Shown here: positions 8,366 through 17,308 of the stretch, in pieces | Position numbering within the stretch: the first letter of the stretch is position 1 | How the letters are laid out: every line of letters begins with the position of its first letter | Assembly (NCBI RefSeq): GCF_005048155.1 | Contig: NZ_SUMB01000004.1 | Coordinates: 186,001-250,000 of the forward strand | Source: Streptomyces piniterrae | Lineage (GTDB): Bacteria; Actinomycetota; Actinomycetes; Streptomycetales; Streptomycetaceae | DNA: 64,000 nucleotides | Direction: 5' to 3' | The notes under the pieces: generated by a model | Told to the model about the DNA's origin: nothing | The model's database searches: none | The model's input: only the letters and a program-made list of their open reading frames with translations | Position numbers and translations under genes: made by a program

Positions 8366-8533
8366 ACCGTGGGCGACTCCCCCGTCAGTGGGGAGCCCGT
8401 TGGCGAGCCTCCCCCATCAATACCCTTTGGACTTGGCCCGGAAAGTCTGGTGGCCCTGTTCCTGAGGGCACTCTCGCGGCGCGAGCACCGGGGAGAGGCC
8501 GGGCAGTCTCCTGACCTATCAGAGGGGCCATCC

Positions 8534-9658
8534 CTATGTGTGATGGGACGGATCGAGCTCCGGGCAACTCTTGCGGACCCATGCGATGAGCTCCGGGGTG
8601 ACGTTGAACGAGGGGTGCAGGTGGAGCCCCTCGGCGTCCGCGCGCGGGATGCGGAAGATCTCCTCGGCCTGGTAGTGCAGGTCGAGCATGGTGGGAATGG
8701 CGTCCTTCATGGAATCCGGCGCCCCGTTGACCGCTTTGTGGATCTGTAGCAGCAGCTTCGTGTAGGTGCGGTCGAAGGTCAGCAGACGAGAAGCGGCCTC
8801 CGGGCTCACCTTGGACCGATCGACGGGCTTGAATCCGTCGATGGGATAGGCGCTCTTCCAGTCGACGTCGACCACCGCTCCGCTGGGAATGTCGCGGACC
8901 TTGTCGTACGGGCCGTAGCGGTGCTCGTGCAGGATCTCCATGAAGCGGAAGTAGTGGGCTTCCTGCCGCTCTTCGTTGAAGAACTTGTCGTCGCTGGTGA
9001 AGAAGCTGCCGTCGAGTCCTTCGCCTTCCTCGACGACGACCTCGATCGCCGTGCAAGCGCTCCGGTAGTCATGAACTTCTACGACCTCGCCGCCCGAGTT
9101 GTAGAAGTGCTCCGTGCCCACCTGGTGTTCGCGTTTGCCGTTGAAGAGTTCTCCGGTCGTGTCGGCGTCGTGCAGTTCTTCCAGCCACGTGCTGATGATT
9201 CCGTAGAACTGCCCGATGGTGCGCCAGCCCGCCTTGCTCACGGCCGGCTTGTCCCAGGGAGGGCTCTCGATGTTGACAAACAGTTGCAGCGCGTCCTTCG
9301 AGTAGCCGAGGAGCCCGGTCTGTCCGCTGTTCTTCGCTTTTTCGTCGAAGTACCCGTATGGCATCAGCCCCGGGTAGCTGGGCAGATATCGCGCGTCGTC
9401 GAGGATCGGCTTTCCGCCGAGCGCGTTGATCAGATTCGCGACCAGCGTCATGTGCAGCATCTCTTCCACCACGACGGAGCGCATCGTGAGGAACGCTTCC
9501 CGGTTCGTTCCGGGCTTGATGGTGTACATGCCGGTCAGATACAGCGGGACAGTGGTGAGTTCCAGCTTCAGGGCAGCCTGCAGGAACTTCAGCAGCTGAC
9601 CCTTGTCAGCCTTCTTCTGCATGAGTTCCGCGCGGTCGTAATTCCAGTCGTCGGTCAT
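8534..9658 (-). CDS. VioB/RebD-type ferritin-like protein
   Basis: A 374-residue protein with the ferritin-like fold found in iminophenyl-pyruvate dimer synthases (VioB, RebD, StaD N-terminal domain). The early helix KLELTTVPLYLTGMYT carries the first acidic ligand (Glu33), and VVVEEMLHMTLVANLINALG supplies the EExxH pair (65-69). Later HYFRFMEI and LHYQAEEIFRIP could add ligands. A diiron or haem-free metal site is inferred. VioB and RebD couple two oxidised tryptophan molecules, but this protein lacks the large C-terminal part of those enzymes, so the substrate is open. Its ATG overlaps the TGA of the GMC gene (ATGA), so the two are translationally coupled. Confidence 0.8.
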   Translation of the reverse strand: MTDDWNYDRAELMQKKADKGQLLKFLQAALKLELTTVPLYLTGMYTIKPGTNREAFLTMRSVVVEEMLHMTLVANLINALGGKPILDDARYLPSYPGLMPYGYFDEKAKNSGQTGLLGYSKDALQLFVNIESPPWDKPAVSKAGWRTIGQFYGIISTWLEELHDADTTGELFNGKREHQVGTEHFYNSGGEVVEVHDYRSACTAIEVVVEEGEGLDGSFFTSDDKFFNEERQEAHYFRFMEILHEHRYGPYDKVRDIPSGAVVDVDWKSAYPIDGFKPVDRSKVSPEAASRLLTFDRTYTKLLLQIHKAVNGAPDSMKDAIPTMLDLHYQAEEIFRIPRADAEGLHLHPSFNVTPELIAWVRKSCPELDPSHHT

Positions 9659-11640
9659 TGTCCGGCCTTCTCGAACAGTGTCACGGAGAGGGTGTTGTGC
9701 AGGTCCATCAGGTCACTGTGGATCTGGTCGGCGCTGCGCAGCGCCATCGCGGCGCCGGTCAGCGTCGGGTTCGAGGTGCCGATGGCGGGCATGGAGCCGC
9801 AGCCGACCGCGTAGAGGTTGGGGTGGTTGTGGCTGCGCTGGAATTCGTCCACGACTGAGTCGTCGGCGCTCAGGCCCATGATGTGGGTGCCCGCGCCGTG
9901 CCGTGCACCGACGATGTCGTAGTGGAAACCGCCGTCCTCGAAGCGTGCAATTACTGCCTCGTCGCCGGGCTTGCGGACCGGTGCCACCTTGCTGCCGTAC
10001 TCTTTCGCGCCCAGCCTCGTGAACAGCTCCCGCGCCACGGCCACGGCGTGGCGTGCGCCGTCGACCACGTAGTCGCTGTCGCTGCCGAATGCGTACTTGA
10101 TGACGGGGCGGAAGTTTCCCAGGTTGTCGCGGAAATCGGGACTGATCGTCACCGTGTTGTTCTCGTTGGCCGGTTGTTCCAGCAAGAGTTCCATCTGGAA
10201 CTGACGTGGCAGGTGCCCGGCCAGCTTCCTCCGTAGGGCGCGCCCGCTCAGATGCTTGGCGGCCTTCGGCTTCTCATCGACGTGGGGCAGATACCCCTCG
10301 TCCACCAAGGCCCGTACCTCATGGGAGAAGGCATCGGCCATGCCTCCCCAGCCCCAGTTGGAGACCGCTGCACGGAAGGGCGAGAATCCGACGCGCCATG
10401 CGCCGTCACGGAAACCATCGAGGAATGAGGTGGCGGGCGGTCCGCGATGCGGACCAATATTTCCCCCGACACCCCTGGTATCGGGCATCAGGGCCTTGGC
10501 GTACACCAAGGGATGGTCCATCAGATTCCGTCCGATGTGCTTGTTGTCGACTCCCGAGGCGAGCAACAGCTTGGCGTTCTCGATCGCGTGCGCAGCGAGG
10601 ACGACGATGTCCGCCTCGGCGTAATGCGTGGTGAAGGCGCGGGACCGGGGGTCCTCGTAGACCTTGTACTCCACCCCGGTCGCCCGCCCGTTGCGGGGCC
10701 GCGACTTTTCGAGCGGGTCGTGGAAGAGGACGCGGGAGACCACGCTGCGGGTGGCGACCGTGACCAGGTCGTCCTTGAACTGCGACTGGGTGCGCAGCGG
10801 CGTGTACTTCGCCTGCACCGGGCAGATCGGAATGCAGCTGGAATTACCCTGACACCGCTCCCCGTAATTGGGAATCCCGATCGCACCGACGGGCCGGAAT
10901 CCCTCGCCCTTGCGGTAGTCGGGATTGGGGCTGCTGTTACGGGCTTGCGGCGCCGGGACCATATTGGGTTCGACGCTGGCGGTGCCGTGCGGTCCATAGC
11001 CGATCTTCTCGGGCAACACCTCGGCGATCTTCCGGTCGAGGTAGCTCTGAGGGATGTTCTTCATCGGGTAGGTGTACTTGGGCACCATCACCCCGCTCTT
11101 GCCCAACGCTTTGGCGTCGCCGGCCACCCCGAGCTCGAACTCGGCCTCGGAATAGTACTTGTGGAGCATGGCCAGCGTGGTGGGGCTGAGAGCGCTCGGA
11201 TCCTTGTCATGCACCTTCAGCGGCCAGTTCTTGCCCACCCCGTATCTGGTCTGAGTGAGGAAGTCCCCCTCGTGCATACGCGGGACCACGCCCTCCCAGT
11301 GCAGAGTGGTCCCGCCCAGCGTGCGCAGATAGTCACTGGCGTACAGCGGGCCGTCGAGCTGCTGGACGAAGTAGCCGGAGGGGTCGGTGTTGTCCGGGGA
11401 GGGGGCGGCGGGGTTCGGCAGGTAGGGCGAGTTGGGGGACTTGTGGAGCGCGGCGCGGTAGTCGTCGACCGCGGCGCTGTAGCCCTCCCAGGTGGCGACG
11501 GAGCCGGTGCCGGCCTCCAGGATCAGGACCTTCCACCCGTTCTCGGAGAGGCGCTTGGCGACGAGGCTGCCGTAGATTCCGCCCCCGACGATCACGGCGT
11601 GGTAGCGGACGCGATTGTGGGCGTATCGGTCGGCGGTCAT
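9655..11640 (-). CDS. GMC oxidoreductase, Fe-S-type sugar dehydrogenase-like
   Basis: A 661-residue GMC flavoprotein. The FAD motif is GGGIYG at 19-24, followed by LILEAG; the C-terminal GMC block includes THIMG and ALRSAD after GTSNPTLTGAAM. Cysteines at 263, 269 and 273 (RCQGNSSCIPICPVQAKY) match the position where bacterial FAD-glucose and related dehydrogenases hold a 3Fe-4S cluster. With the adjacent SLDH-type small subunit this suggests a two-subunit alcohol or sugar dehydrogenase. No signal peptide is seen here. The start is TGATG, overlapping the stop of the small subunit by one base. No cytochrome c subunit is encoded nearby, so the electron acceptor is unclear. Confidence 0.85.
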   Translation of the reverse strand: MTADRYAHNRVRYHAVIVGGGIYGSLVAKRLSENGWKVLILEAGTGSVATWEGYSAAVDDYRAALHKSPNSPYLPNPAAPSPDNTDPSGYFVQQLDGPLYASDYLRTLGGTTLHWEGVVPRMHEGDFLTQTRYGVGKNWPLKVHDKDPSALSPTTLAMLHKYYSEAEFELGVAGDAKALGKSGVMVPKYTYPMKNIPQSYLDRKIAEVLPEKIGYGPHGTASVEPNMVPAPQARNSSPNPDYRKGEGFRPVGAIGIPNYGERCQGNSSCIPICPVQAKYTPLRTQSQFKDDLVTVATRSVVSRVLFHDPLEKSRPRNGRATGVEYKVYEDPRSRAFTTHYAEADIVVLAAHAIENAKLLLASGVDNKHIGRNLMDHPLVYAKALMPDTRGVGGNIGPHRGPPATSFLDGFRDGAWRVGFSPFRAAVSNWGWGGMADAFSHEVRALVDEGYLPHVDEKPKAAKHLSGRALRRKLAGHLPRQFQMELLLEQPANENNTVTISPDFRDNLGNFRPVIKYAFGSDSDYVVDGARHAVAVARELFTRLGAKEYGSKVAPVRKPGDEAVIARFEDGGFHYDIVGARHGAGTHIMGLSADDSVVDEFQRSHNHPNLYAVGCGSMPAIGTSNPTLTGAAMALRSADQIHSDLMDLHNTLSVTLFEKAGQ

Positions 11641-12203
11641 CAGGAGAGTTCCTCGTACGATCCGGTGGCGGGGGCGGGGATCGGCACGGGGGGTGACTGC
11701 CAGCTGCCGTATCCCGGGGGCTTGCCGCCGGGCGGGTGACCGCCGGAGACCTTCCACACCAGGCCGTTGAGGTAGGCCTCGGGGGACACCATGAACGCCT
11801 CGTTGGGCGCGACCCCTTGGGGCTTGGTCTTCTCGGCCTCGCGGAGCTTGGCCTCCGCGGCCGGGCTCAGGCCGTACCAGGCGCCGACGTACCACATTTT
11901 GACGACGGCCCGTGCCGCGTCGGCCAGGATGGGGTCGTCCGTCGCCGTCGGCCAGGGCAGCTCGTCCGGCACCGGCGACTTGGCGTTGGCTTCCTGCTTC
12001 TTCTTCCGGTAATGGCGGTAGAGGTCGGCGGCGCGCTGGGCGCCGATCCGCGCGATGAGCGTGCGCTGATACTCCTCGACCATGCCCGTCGCGTAGAGAT
12101 CCTCGGGTGAAAAGCCCGTCAGTGGGACGGACATGTCGACGAAGTACCGCTCGTCGGCGGCGAACTGCTCTCCGGTCGGGTCGGGCTTCAGTGGGGCGGT
12201 CAC
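11640..12203 (-). CDS. sorbitol-dehydrogenase-type small subunit (FAD-SLDH family)
   Basis: A 187-residue protein resembling the small, helical gamma-type subunit of membrane FAD dehydrogenases (FAD-SLDH). Shared features are LTGFSPEDLYATGMVEEYQR near the N-terminus and MWYVGAWYG in the middle. In the family this subunit helps fold and export the large subunit, usually via a Tat signal; none is evident here, so the complex may be cytosolic. It is the first gene of a minus-strand operon (small subunit, GMC subunit, ferritin-like) and overlaps the next gene by one base. Divergent from the DyP peroxidase, 253 bases away. Confidence 0.75.
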   Translation of the reverse strand: MTAPLKPDPTGEQFAADERYFVDMSVPLTGFSPEDLYATGMVEEYQRTLIARIGAQRAADLYRHYRKKKQEANAKSPVPDELPWPTATDDPILADAARAVVKMWYVGAWYGLSPAAEAKLREAEKTKPQGVAPNEAFMVSPEAYLNGLVWKVSGGHPPGGKPPGYGSWQSPPVPIPAPATGSYEELS

Positions 12204-12456
12204 AGACCATCACTCCTTTGACGGTACGCAACAGGTGAGTGACGCAGAGTGGCTATTTTGCGGATATGCCGCCGACATGTCCCGGAAGCAGGGCGGTGAC
12301 GCAGCGTCGATATGCGTCATATGCCATGGCCATATGGGTGAATCGCACGAACGTACGGATGATCCGGGTGCCCCAACCGTGGTGAGCGGCCCTCGGCAGG
12401 GAACACGGAAAGCGCGGCTCTGCCGCCTTCTCACCCCCAACCGAAAGGAGCCATCG

Positions 12457-13920
12457 ATGGCCATCGACTTCGACGCGGAAAGCGGAATCGGACCCAAGGA
12501 CCCGAAGAAGGGAGAACTCACCACCGAGGAGAAGGCCCTGCTCGGCGACATTCAGGGAAACATCCTGAAGAGCCACGGCCGGGACCACAGCCAGCATCTC
12601 TTCCTCAAGTTCGACACGACGAAGGCGAACGAGGCCAGGGCATGGCTTGTCCAGTTGGCCACCAAAAAGGTGACGTCCGCACTCAAGCAGTGGGATGAAT
12701 CGCTCACCCGCGCCGAAATCTTCGAGAAATCGATGAAAAAGCAAGACCCCGAGGCGTATCGCAGCGACGAACTGGCCAAGAAGGGCAGCAGCATCTTCAT
12801 CAATGTCATGCTGTCGGCCAAGGGGTACGACGCCCTCGGACTCAGCAGCAAGAAACCTAAGGACGCCACGTTCTGCGGCGGAGCCGCCGGTGCGGTGTCC
12901 AGACTTGCCGACCCTGCCCGCAAGGATTGGGAAGCACCGTACGACACAGCGGACCTGCACGCGCTGGTCATCGTCGCGGACGACGATCCCGGGAGGGTCG
13001 ACGCAGAAGCCAAGGCGATCGCGGCCTCCCTCAAGGGCGGCACGGTCGTGAGCACCGAGGTCGGAAAGGCCCTGCGGCGCGGGAAGAACGGTCCCGTCCA
13101 CGAACACTTCGGCTTTGTCGACGGTGTGAGCAATCCCCTGTTCTTCGCCAAGGACATCCCGCAGAAGAGCGATGACATCAAGCGGTGGAATCCCGGTGCG
13201 GGGCTGAACCTCGCCCTGGCGAAGGACCCCGGCGGGAAGGCGACCACCGGCTATGGGTCGTTCTTGGTGTACCGCAAACTCGAACAGGACATCAATCAGT
13301 TCAATAAGGACCGGCACGAGTTGGCCAAGGCCCTCGCGAAGGAGGACCAGCGGACCGAACCCAACCACGCCGACTGGCAACTGGCCGGCGCCTACATGGT
13401 GGGACGCTTCCCGGATGGATTCCCGGTCTCGGAGAAAGCGACACCCGAAGGCGCCAACAACGACATCCCCAACAACTTCAACTTCGACGCCGACACCAAG
13501 GGCCTGAAGTGCCCGTTCCAGTCGCATATCCGCAAGACGAACCCGCGCGGGGACACCACGAAGCTCGGCGAGACGCTCAAGAAGGAACGCACTCACCGCA
13601 TCTCCCGCCGGGCCATCAGCTATGAGAAAAAGGGCAAGGTCGGGCTGCTGTTCCTGTGCGTCCAGAAGAACATCGAGACGCAGTTCGAGTTCATGCAGAA
13701 GCTCTGGGTCAACAACCCCACATTCGTCCAGCAGAACCCGCGCACCGGACTTGACCCCCTGATCGGCCAGGGCACACCGGAGTCCCAGCAGTGGCCCGCG
13801 AAGTACGGCTCCGAAAAGAAGATCCCGTTGAGCCTGCAACAGTCTGTGCACATGAGGGGAGGCGAATACTTCTTCCTGCCCAGCATGAGCTGTCTCATGA
13901 GCATGGCCACAACCAGCTGA
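12457..13920 (+). CDS. Dyp-type peroxidase
   Basis: A 487-residue haem peroxidase of the dye-decolourising family. It has the GxxDG block GFVDGVSNP from residue 219 (catalytic Asp), the proximal haem ligand His357 in FQSHIRKTNPRG, and distal HRISRRAISYEKK then GLLFLCVQKNIETQFEFMQK near the C-terminus. No Tat signal, so cytosolic or encapsulated. The length and inserts fit the larger actinobacterial subgroup. The start at 12457 follows AAGGAG; an earlier in-frame start gives a leader with no homology. It is divergent from the oxidoreductase operon, so peroxide from that operon could feed it. Confidence 0.9.
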   Translation: MAIDFDAESGIGPKDPKKGELTTEEKALLGDIQGNILKSHGRDHSQHLFLKFDTTKANEARAWLVQLATKKVTSALKQWDESLTRAEIFEKSMKKQDPEAYRSDELAKKGSSIFINVMLSAKGYDALGLSSKKPKDATFCGGAAGAVSRLADPARKDWEAPYDTADLHALVIVADDDPGRVDAEAKAIAASLKGGTVVSTEVGKALRRGKNGPVHEHFGFVDGVSNPLFFAKDIPQKSDDIKRWNPGAGLNLALAKDPGGKATTGYGSFLVYRKLEQDINQFNKDRHELAKALAKEDQRTEPNHADWQLAGAYMVGRFPDGFPVSEKATPEGANNDIPNNFNFDADTKGLKCPFQSHIRKTNPRGDTTKLGETLKKERTHRISRRAISYEKKGKVGLLFLCVQKNIETQFEFMQKLWVNNPTFVQQNPRTGLDPLIGQGTPESQQWPAKYGSEKKIPLSLQQSVHMRGGEYFFLPSMSCLMSMATTS

Positions 13921-13947
13921 CCTGCATGGTGCAGGCCCATCCACAGG

Positions 13948-13975
13948 TGCGGCCCCGGGTAGTGCCGGGGCCGCA
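13948..13975. terminator. bidirectional hairpin after DyP gene
   Basis: Eleven-base arms TGCGGCCCCGG (13948-13958) and CCGGGGCCGCA (13965-13975) around GTAGTG, located between the convergent DyP and VOC genes. Confidence 0.75.
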
Positions 13976-14018
13976 TGCGGTCAGGTGCGAGTGTTGGTCA
14001 GGGCAGCTCGGGGAATGG

Positions 14019-14447
14019 TCAGTCGATGCAGAACTCGTTGCCCTCGATGTCCAGCATCGGAATGCACGAATCATTGCCGTCATACAGCGTTCGCACGTGT
14101 ACCGCGCCGAGTGGGACCAGTCGTGCGCATTCGGCCTCCAGCGCGGCGAGACGCTCTTTGCCCACGAGTCCGGTGCCGACCCGCACATCAAGATGCACCC
14201 GGTTCTTGGCGGCCTTCCCTTCGGGGACGCGCTGGAAGTACAGTCGCGGGCCCACACCCGAGGGATCGCTACAGGCGAACCATGAATCCCGCTCCTCAGG
14301 CGGCTGCGAGGACTTGAAATCGTCCCAAGTGGCAAACCCCGCCGGTGGCGGCGGTACGACGTACCCCAACACCTCGCACCAGAAGCGAGCGAGGCGCTCA
14401 GGTTCTGCGCAGTCGAAGGTGACTTGGAACTGCTTGACCGATGGCAT
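14019..14447 (-). CDS. VOC (glyoxalase/bleomycin-resistance fold) protein
   Basis: A 142-residue protein of the vicinal oxygen chelate superfamily, in the group with FDCAEPERLARFWCEVLGY at the N-terminus and a C-terminal MLDIEGNEFCID. Conserved RVHLDVRVG at mid-protein and the final acidic residue would be metal ligands. Possible roles include isomerase, dioxygenase or drug binding; none can be chosen. The start at 14447 (MPSVKQF) agrees with family N-termini; a longer start at 14480 exists. No clear ribosome site is present for either. Confidence 0.8.
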   Translation of the reverse strand: MPSVKQFQVTFDCAEPERLARFWCEVLGYVVPPPPAGFATWDDFKSSQPPEERDSWFACSDPSGVGPRLYFQRVPEGKAAKNRVHLDVRVGTGLVGKERLAALEAECARLVPLGAVHVRTLYDGNDSCIPMLDIEGNEFCID

Positions 14448-14584
14448 CGGCGCACCATAGCAGGGGGATCGACGCACCATGGCAGGGGACTCTGTTGCTC
14501 ATTTCCCGGTGTGGATCCTCGTGTTGTCGGGAGGACGGTCCCTATTAGGGCGTGATTAGGGCCTGTTGAAGGTACCTGGGGAGG

Positions 14585-15175
14585 ATGGCGGAGAACCCAT
14601 TCGTGATCCAGAATGCATGGATGGTCACGCTTGAGACTCCCCGTCTGATCCTGCGTCGCTGGCGCGAGGAAGACGTTGCGCCCATGGCCGCCGTCAATGC
14701 CGACCCCAAGGTCATGCGGTGGATCCGTGACGGCAGCGTCCGCGACGAACAGCAGACTCGCAGCGGGGTCCAGGCATGGGAGAGCGAGTGGGAATCACAG
14801 GGCTTCGGCCTGTTCGCTGTGGAGATCCGGTCCACCGGCGAACTGGCCGGGTTCACCGGCCTTTCGGTGCCCAACTTCCTGCCGGAGGTACTGCCGGCGG
14901 TTGAGGTCGGCTGGCGGCTGGGACGTTCCCACTGGGGGCACGGCTTCGCCACCGAGGCCGCCGAGGCCGCTGTACGCTTCGCGTTCGAAATACGAGGGCT
15001 GGAGCGGATCGTCAGCATCGCCCAAGTGGGCAACGACGCCTCCGAACGGGTCATGACCAAACTGGGGATGCATCCCGTCCGTGAGACCGTCCATCCCACC
15101 CACGGTCGGCGACTACGGGTGTTCGAGTTGTCGTCGGACCAGTACGTCACAAAGTACGTCACAACCACTCGTTGA
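14585..15175 (+). CDS. GNAT-family N-acetyltransferase
   Basis: A 196-residue RimJ/RimL-type acetyltransferase. ETPRLILRRWREEDVAPM opens the domain, and the acetyl-CoA loop is RLGRSHWGHGFATEA at 111-125, followed by a typical VGNDASERVMTKLGM helix. The target (protein N-terminus, small amine or antibiotic) is unknown. The start at 14585 has GGGGAGG directly against it; an internal ATG at 14621 gives the usual family N-terminus MVTLETPRL and is an equally good choice. Confidence 0.85.
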   Translation: MAENPFVIQNAWMVTLETPRLILRRWREEDVAPMAAVNADPKVMRWIRDGSVRDEQQTRSGVQAWESEWESQGFGLFAVEIRSTGELAGFTGLSVPNFLPEVLPAVEVGWRLGRSHWGHGFATEAAEAAVRFAFEIRGLERIVSIAQVGNDASERVMTKLGMHPVRETVHPTHGRRLRVFELSSDQYVTKYVTTTR

Positions 15176-15222
15176 TGCCCGCTGTCGCCGAGGCGCAGCC
15201 GCCCCTCGGCGACAGCGGGCAT
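15175..15222. terminator. strong bidirectional terminator
   Basis: A perfect 19-base stem (15175-15193 with 15204-15222) around a 10-base loop begins on the last base of the acetyltransferase stop codon and serves the convergent quinone-reductase gene as well. Confidence 0.85.
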
Positions 15223-15242
15223 TGCGGGAGCCACAGGCGTTC

Positions 15243-16259
15243 CTAGCGCCAGGGATCGAGGGCGTGCTTGCCGCGGGTCCGGCCGGCTTCGAGTCGCTGC
15301 AACACCGCCGGCCCCTCGGCCAGGGGGTGAACCTGGGGGGTGCCGGGCGGGTACACGCCTTGGGCGATGAGTGCCTCGATCTCGACGAGCAACGACTGGT
15401 AGAGGGACGGTGCCGCGGTCGCCAGCGCACCGATGTGCAGGCCCTTGACTTGGACCTGGTGGGTGAAGACGAGGTCATGCGTGGTCAAGGTGGCGTCGCC
15501 GGAAGCGGCACCGAACACGACGATGCGTCCGGTGAAGGGTTTGGTGACGGACAGACTGATCTCGAACGTGGCCTGTCCCACCGATTCCAGGACCAGGTCG
15601 ACACCGCCGGTCAGGCGGGTGATCTCCGCGGCCAGATCAGGGCGTCGGCTGTCCAGGACTTCGTCGGCACCGAGTGCTTTGACGGTGTCGTGCTTGGCCT
15701 GTGACGCCGTGGCGATCACGCGCGCACCGTAGTGGCGCGCGAGGCGGACGGCGGCCTGCCCCACGCCTCCGGCCGCGGCATGGACGAGCACCACGTCACC
15801 CGTCTTGATCTCGCCCAAGGGCTTCAGTGCCGCCAATGCGGTTGCCCAGTTGAGCACCAAGCCGAGGGCCTCGGCGTCGCTCCAGCCGGAAGGCACGGGG
15901 AGTACGCCCGCGGCCGGCATCGTCATGTACTGCGCGAAGGCCCCCGGGCCGGCTCCGACGACATGGGTGCCGAGCTGAAGCGGGCTCTCGACGTCCGGGC
16001 CGACACCCACGATCTCGCCTGCGGCTTCGAAGCCCGCCACATAAGGGAACTGCGGGCCTCCTCCGTAAGTCCCATGGGTCTGCATGACGTCAGCGAAGTT
16101 GACCCCGGCAGCGCCCACACGGATCAGGTACTCGCCGGGCCCCGGGGTGGGGCGGCGCCGATCGGTCGTCAGGGTCAGACCCCTCGGTCCCTGATGTGAC
16201 CGCTGGACCAGTGCTCGAACCGTCTGCTCAGCGCTGTGCTGCTGCTCGTTGATCTCCAT
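15243..16259 (-). CDS. zinc-independent quinone oxidoreductase (MDR family)
   Basis: A 338-residue medium-chain dehydrogenase/reductase of the quinone-oxidoreductase type. N-terminal VGAAGVNFADVMQTHGTYGG lacks catalytic zinc ligands, and the NADPH site is AAAGGVGQAA at 161-170 followed by ASQAKHDTVKALGADEVLD. Such enzymes reduce quinones or enoyl substrates with NADPH in the cytosol. The gene lies downstream of a MerR gene on the same strand. A MerR-type promoter in the 46-base gap between them suggests it is the regulated target, probably induced by electrophile or redox stress. Confidence 0.87.
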   Translation of the reverse strand: MEINEQQHSAEQTVRALVQRSHQGPRGLTLTTDRRRPTPGPGEYLIRVGAAGVNFADVMQTHGTYGGGPQFPYVAGFEAAGEIVGVGPDVESPLQLGTHVVGAGPGAFAQYMTMPAAGVLPVPSGWSDAEALGLVLNWATALAALKPLGEIKTGDVVLVHAAAGGVGQAAVRLARHYGARVIATASQAKHDTVKALGADEVLDSRRPDLAAEITRLTGGVDLVLESVGQATFEISLSVTKPFTGRIVVFGAASGDATLTTHDLVFTHQVQVKGLHIGALATAAPSLYQSLLVEIEALIAQGVYPPGTPQVHPLAEGPAVLQRLEAGRTRGKHALDPWR

Positions 16260-16265
16260 GCACCG

Positions 16266-16298
16266 AACGTAGGAGTCTCACACTTACGTCAAGGTCAA
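16266..16298 (-). promoter_or_regulatory. MerR-type promoter for quinone oxidoreductase
   Basis: On the minus strand a -35-like TTGACC (16298-16293) is separated by about 20 bases from CTACGT (16272-16267), the over-long spacing typical of MerR-activated promoters. The spacer core TGACGTAAGTGTGAG closely matches the spacer upstream of the ene-reductase at 50550-50580, which is also beside a MerR gene. Confidence 0.55.
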
Positions 16299-16305
16299 GT
16301 GGCGG

Positions 16306-16671
16306 TCATAGAACGGTGCGGCGGGCCTCCCGCAGGTAGGCGTCGAGTGCCGCCTGCTGATCGCTGAGAACGGCGATACGTGCGGCGAGTCGATCGCGAT
16401 AGCACTGGACCTCGTGCAGGAACTCCGCGCACACCACATCCGCGCCGACATCAGAGCCGTCCGTGAGGCTGGGCAGAACTTCCCTGATCAACCGCACGGG
16501 CAGCCCGGACTCCAGCAGCGAGCGGATGACGAGCACCCGATCGATGGTGGACTGGCAGTAGTCGCGGAACCCATTGCTGCAACGACCGGGGACGATCAAG
16601 CCCTCGTCCTCGTAGTGCCGCAACGATCGCGCACTCACGCCGCTGACTCTGGCAGCTTCACTGATCTTCAC
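16306..16671 (-). CDS. MerR family transcriptional regulator
   Basis: A 121-residue MerR protein beginning at GTG with KISEAARVSGVSARSLRHYE, the standard N-terminal winged helix. A C-terminal coiled coil (VQCYRDRLAARIAVLSDQQA) mediates dimerisation. It lacks an extended effector domain and has only scattered Cys, so metal sensing is unlikely; a redox or organic signal is more plausible. A TTG at 16683 would add four residues. Located just upstream of the quinone oxidoreductase on the same strand, whose promoter it probably twists into activity. Confidence 0.82.
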   Translation of the reverse strand: MKISEAARVSGVSARSLRHYEDEGLIVPGRCSNGFRDYCQSTIDRVLVIRSLLESGLPVRLIREVLPSLTDGSDVGADVVCAEFLHEVQCYRDRLAARIAVLSDQQAALDAYLREARRTVL

Positions 16672-16839
16672 ACTCGGAAGCAACGTCCAGGAACACCACG
16701 ATCTTCCAGCACCAGCGCTACGACGAAGTGCAGACCTGCCCAGGCGTCAGCGACCTCATGTCCCGCAACAACTGGTTCCCCGCCGGGCAACGTCTGCCCT
16801 CGAAGGGGGGCGACGGGGCGCACGTCGCCTGTCGGGGCA

Positions 16840-17262
16840 CTAGCGTGTGGCGAGCCGCTCCAGCAGGGCGGCGCTCCGTGCCAGCAACGCCCGTTCCTCA
16901 TCCGTGAGTTCGGCCTCGATGGCCTGCGCGAGCCAACCGGCTCTGCGGCCGCGCTCCGCTTCGAGTGCGGCCCGGCCCGCGTCCGACAGCTCGACCAGCG
17001 ACTTGCGGCCGTCCGTGGGGTGCGCCCGGCGCGTGATCAGGTTCTGTTCCATGAGCAGCCCCACCGACCGGGCCATCGACTGGGGCCGTACGCGCTGATC
17101 GGCGGCGAGGTCGCTGGTGGTCATGGCGCCGTTGCGGTCGAGTGCACCGAGCACGGCGGCCTGGCCCAGCGGGATGCGGTCCTCGTCCTTGACGCGCCGA
17201 GTGAGCTTGCCCATCGCGGTGCGCAGTTCAACGGCGATGGCGGCGGCTTCCGAGGTGGGCAT
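16840..17262 (-). CDS. MarR family transcriptional regulator
   Basis: A 140-residue MarR protein. The winged helix includes [20 protein letters not shown] and the wing [20 protein letters not shown]. The C-terminal helix is typical. The start at 17262 ([11 protein letters not shown]) places the protein directly after a cluster of inverted repeats and removes a long unconserved leader. Divergent from an enolase gene 163 bases away; that glycolytic gene is an unusual partner. The ligand is unknown. Confidence 0.87.
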   Translation of the reverse strand: MPTSEAAAIAVELRTAMGKLTRRVKDEDRIPLGQAAVLGALDRNGAMTTSDLAADQRVRPQSMARSVGLLMEQNLITRRAHPTDGRKSLVELSDAGRAALEAERGRRAGWLAQAIEAELTDEERALLARSAALLERLATR

Positions 17263-17308
17263 AGGGCACTTTACCCCGTTGGCCAGCAAAGCTGTGCACC
17301 TGACCTGC

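Noticed and set aside
9883..11739. Long open frames opposite the GMC oxidoreductase
   Set aside because: They are antisense shadows of a strongly conserved gene and their translations (Gly/Val/Arg-rich) resemble no protein.
12133..12456. N-terminal extension of the DyP peroxidase
   Set aside because: The leader is unlike any Dyp or Tat sequence, and a clear AAGGAG ribosome site fixes the start at 12457.
16672..16839. Coding-like stretch on the plus strand (VSDLMSRNNWFPAGQRLPSKG)
   Set aside because: It reads like protein and may be a remnant, but it has no start, no recognised family, and is too short to annotate with confidence.
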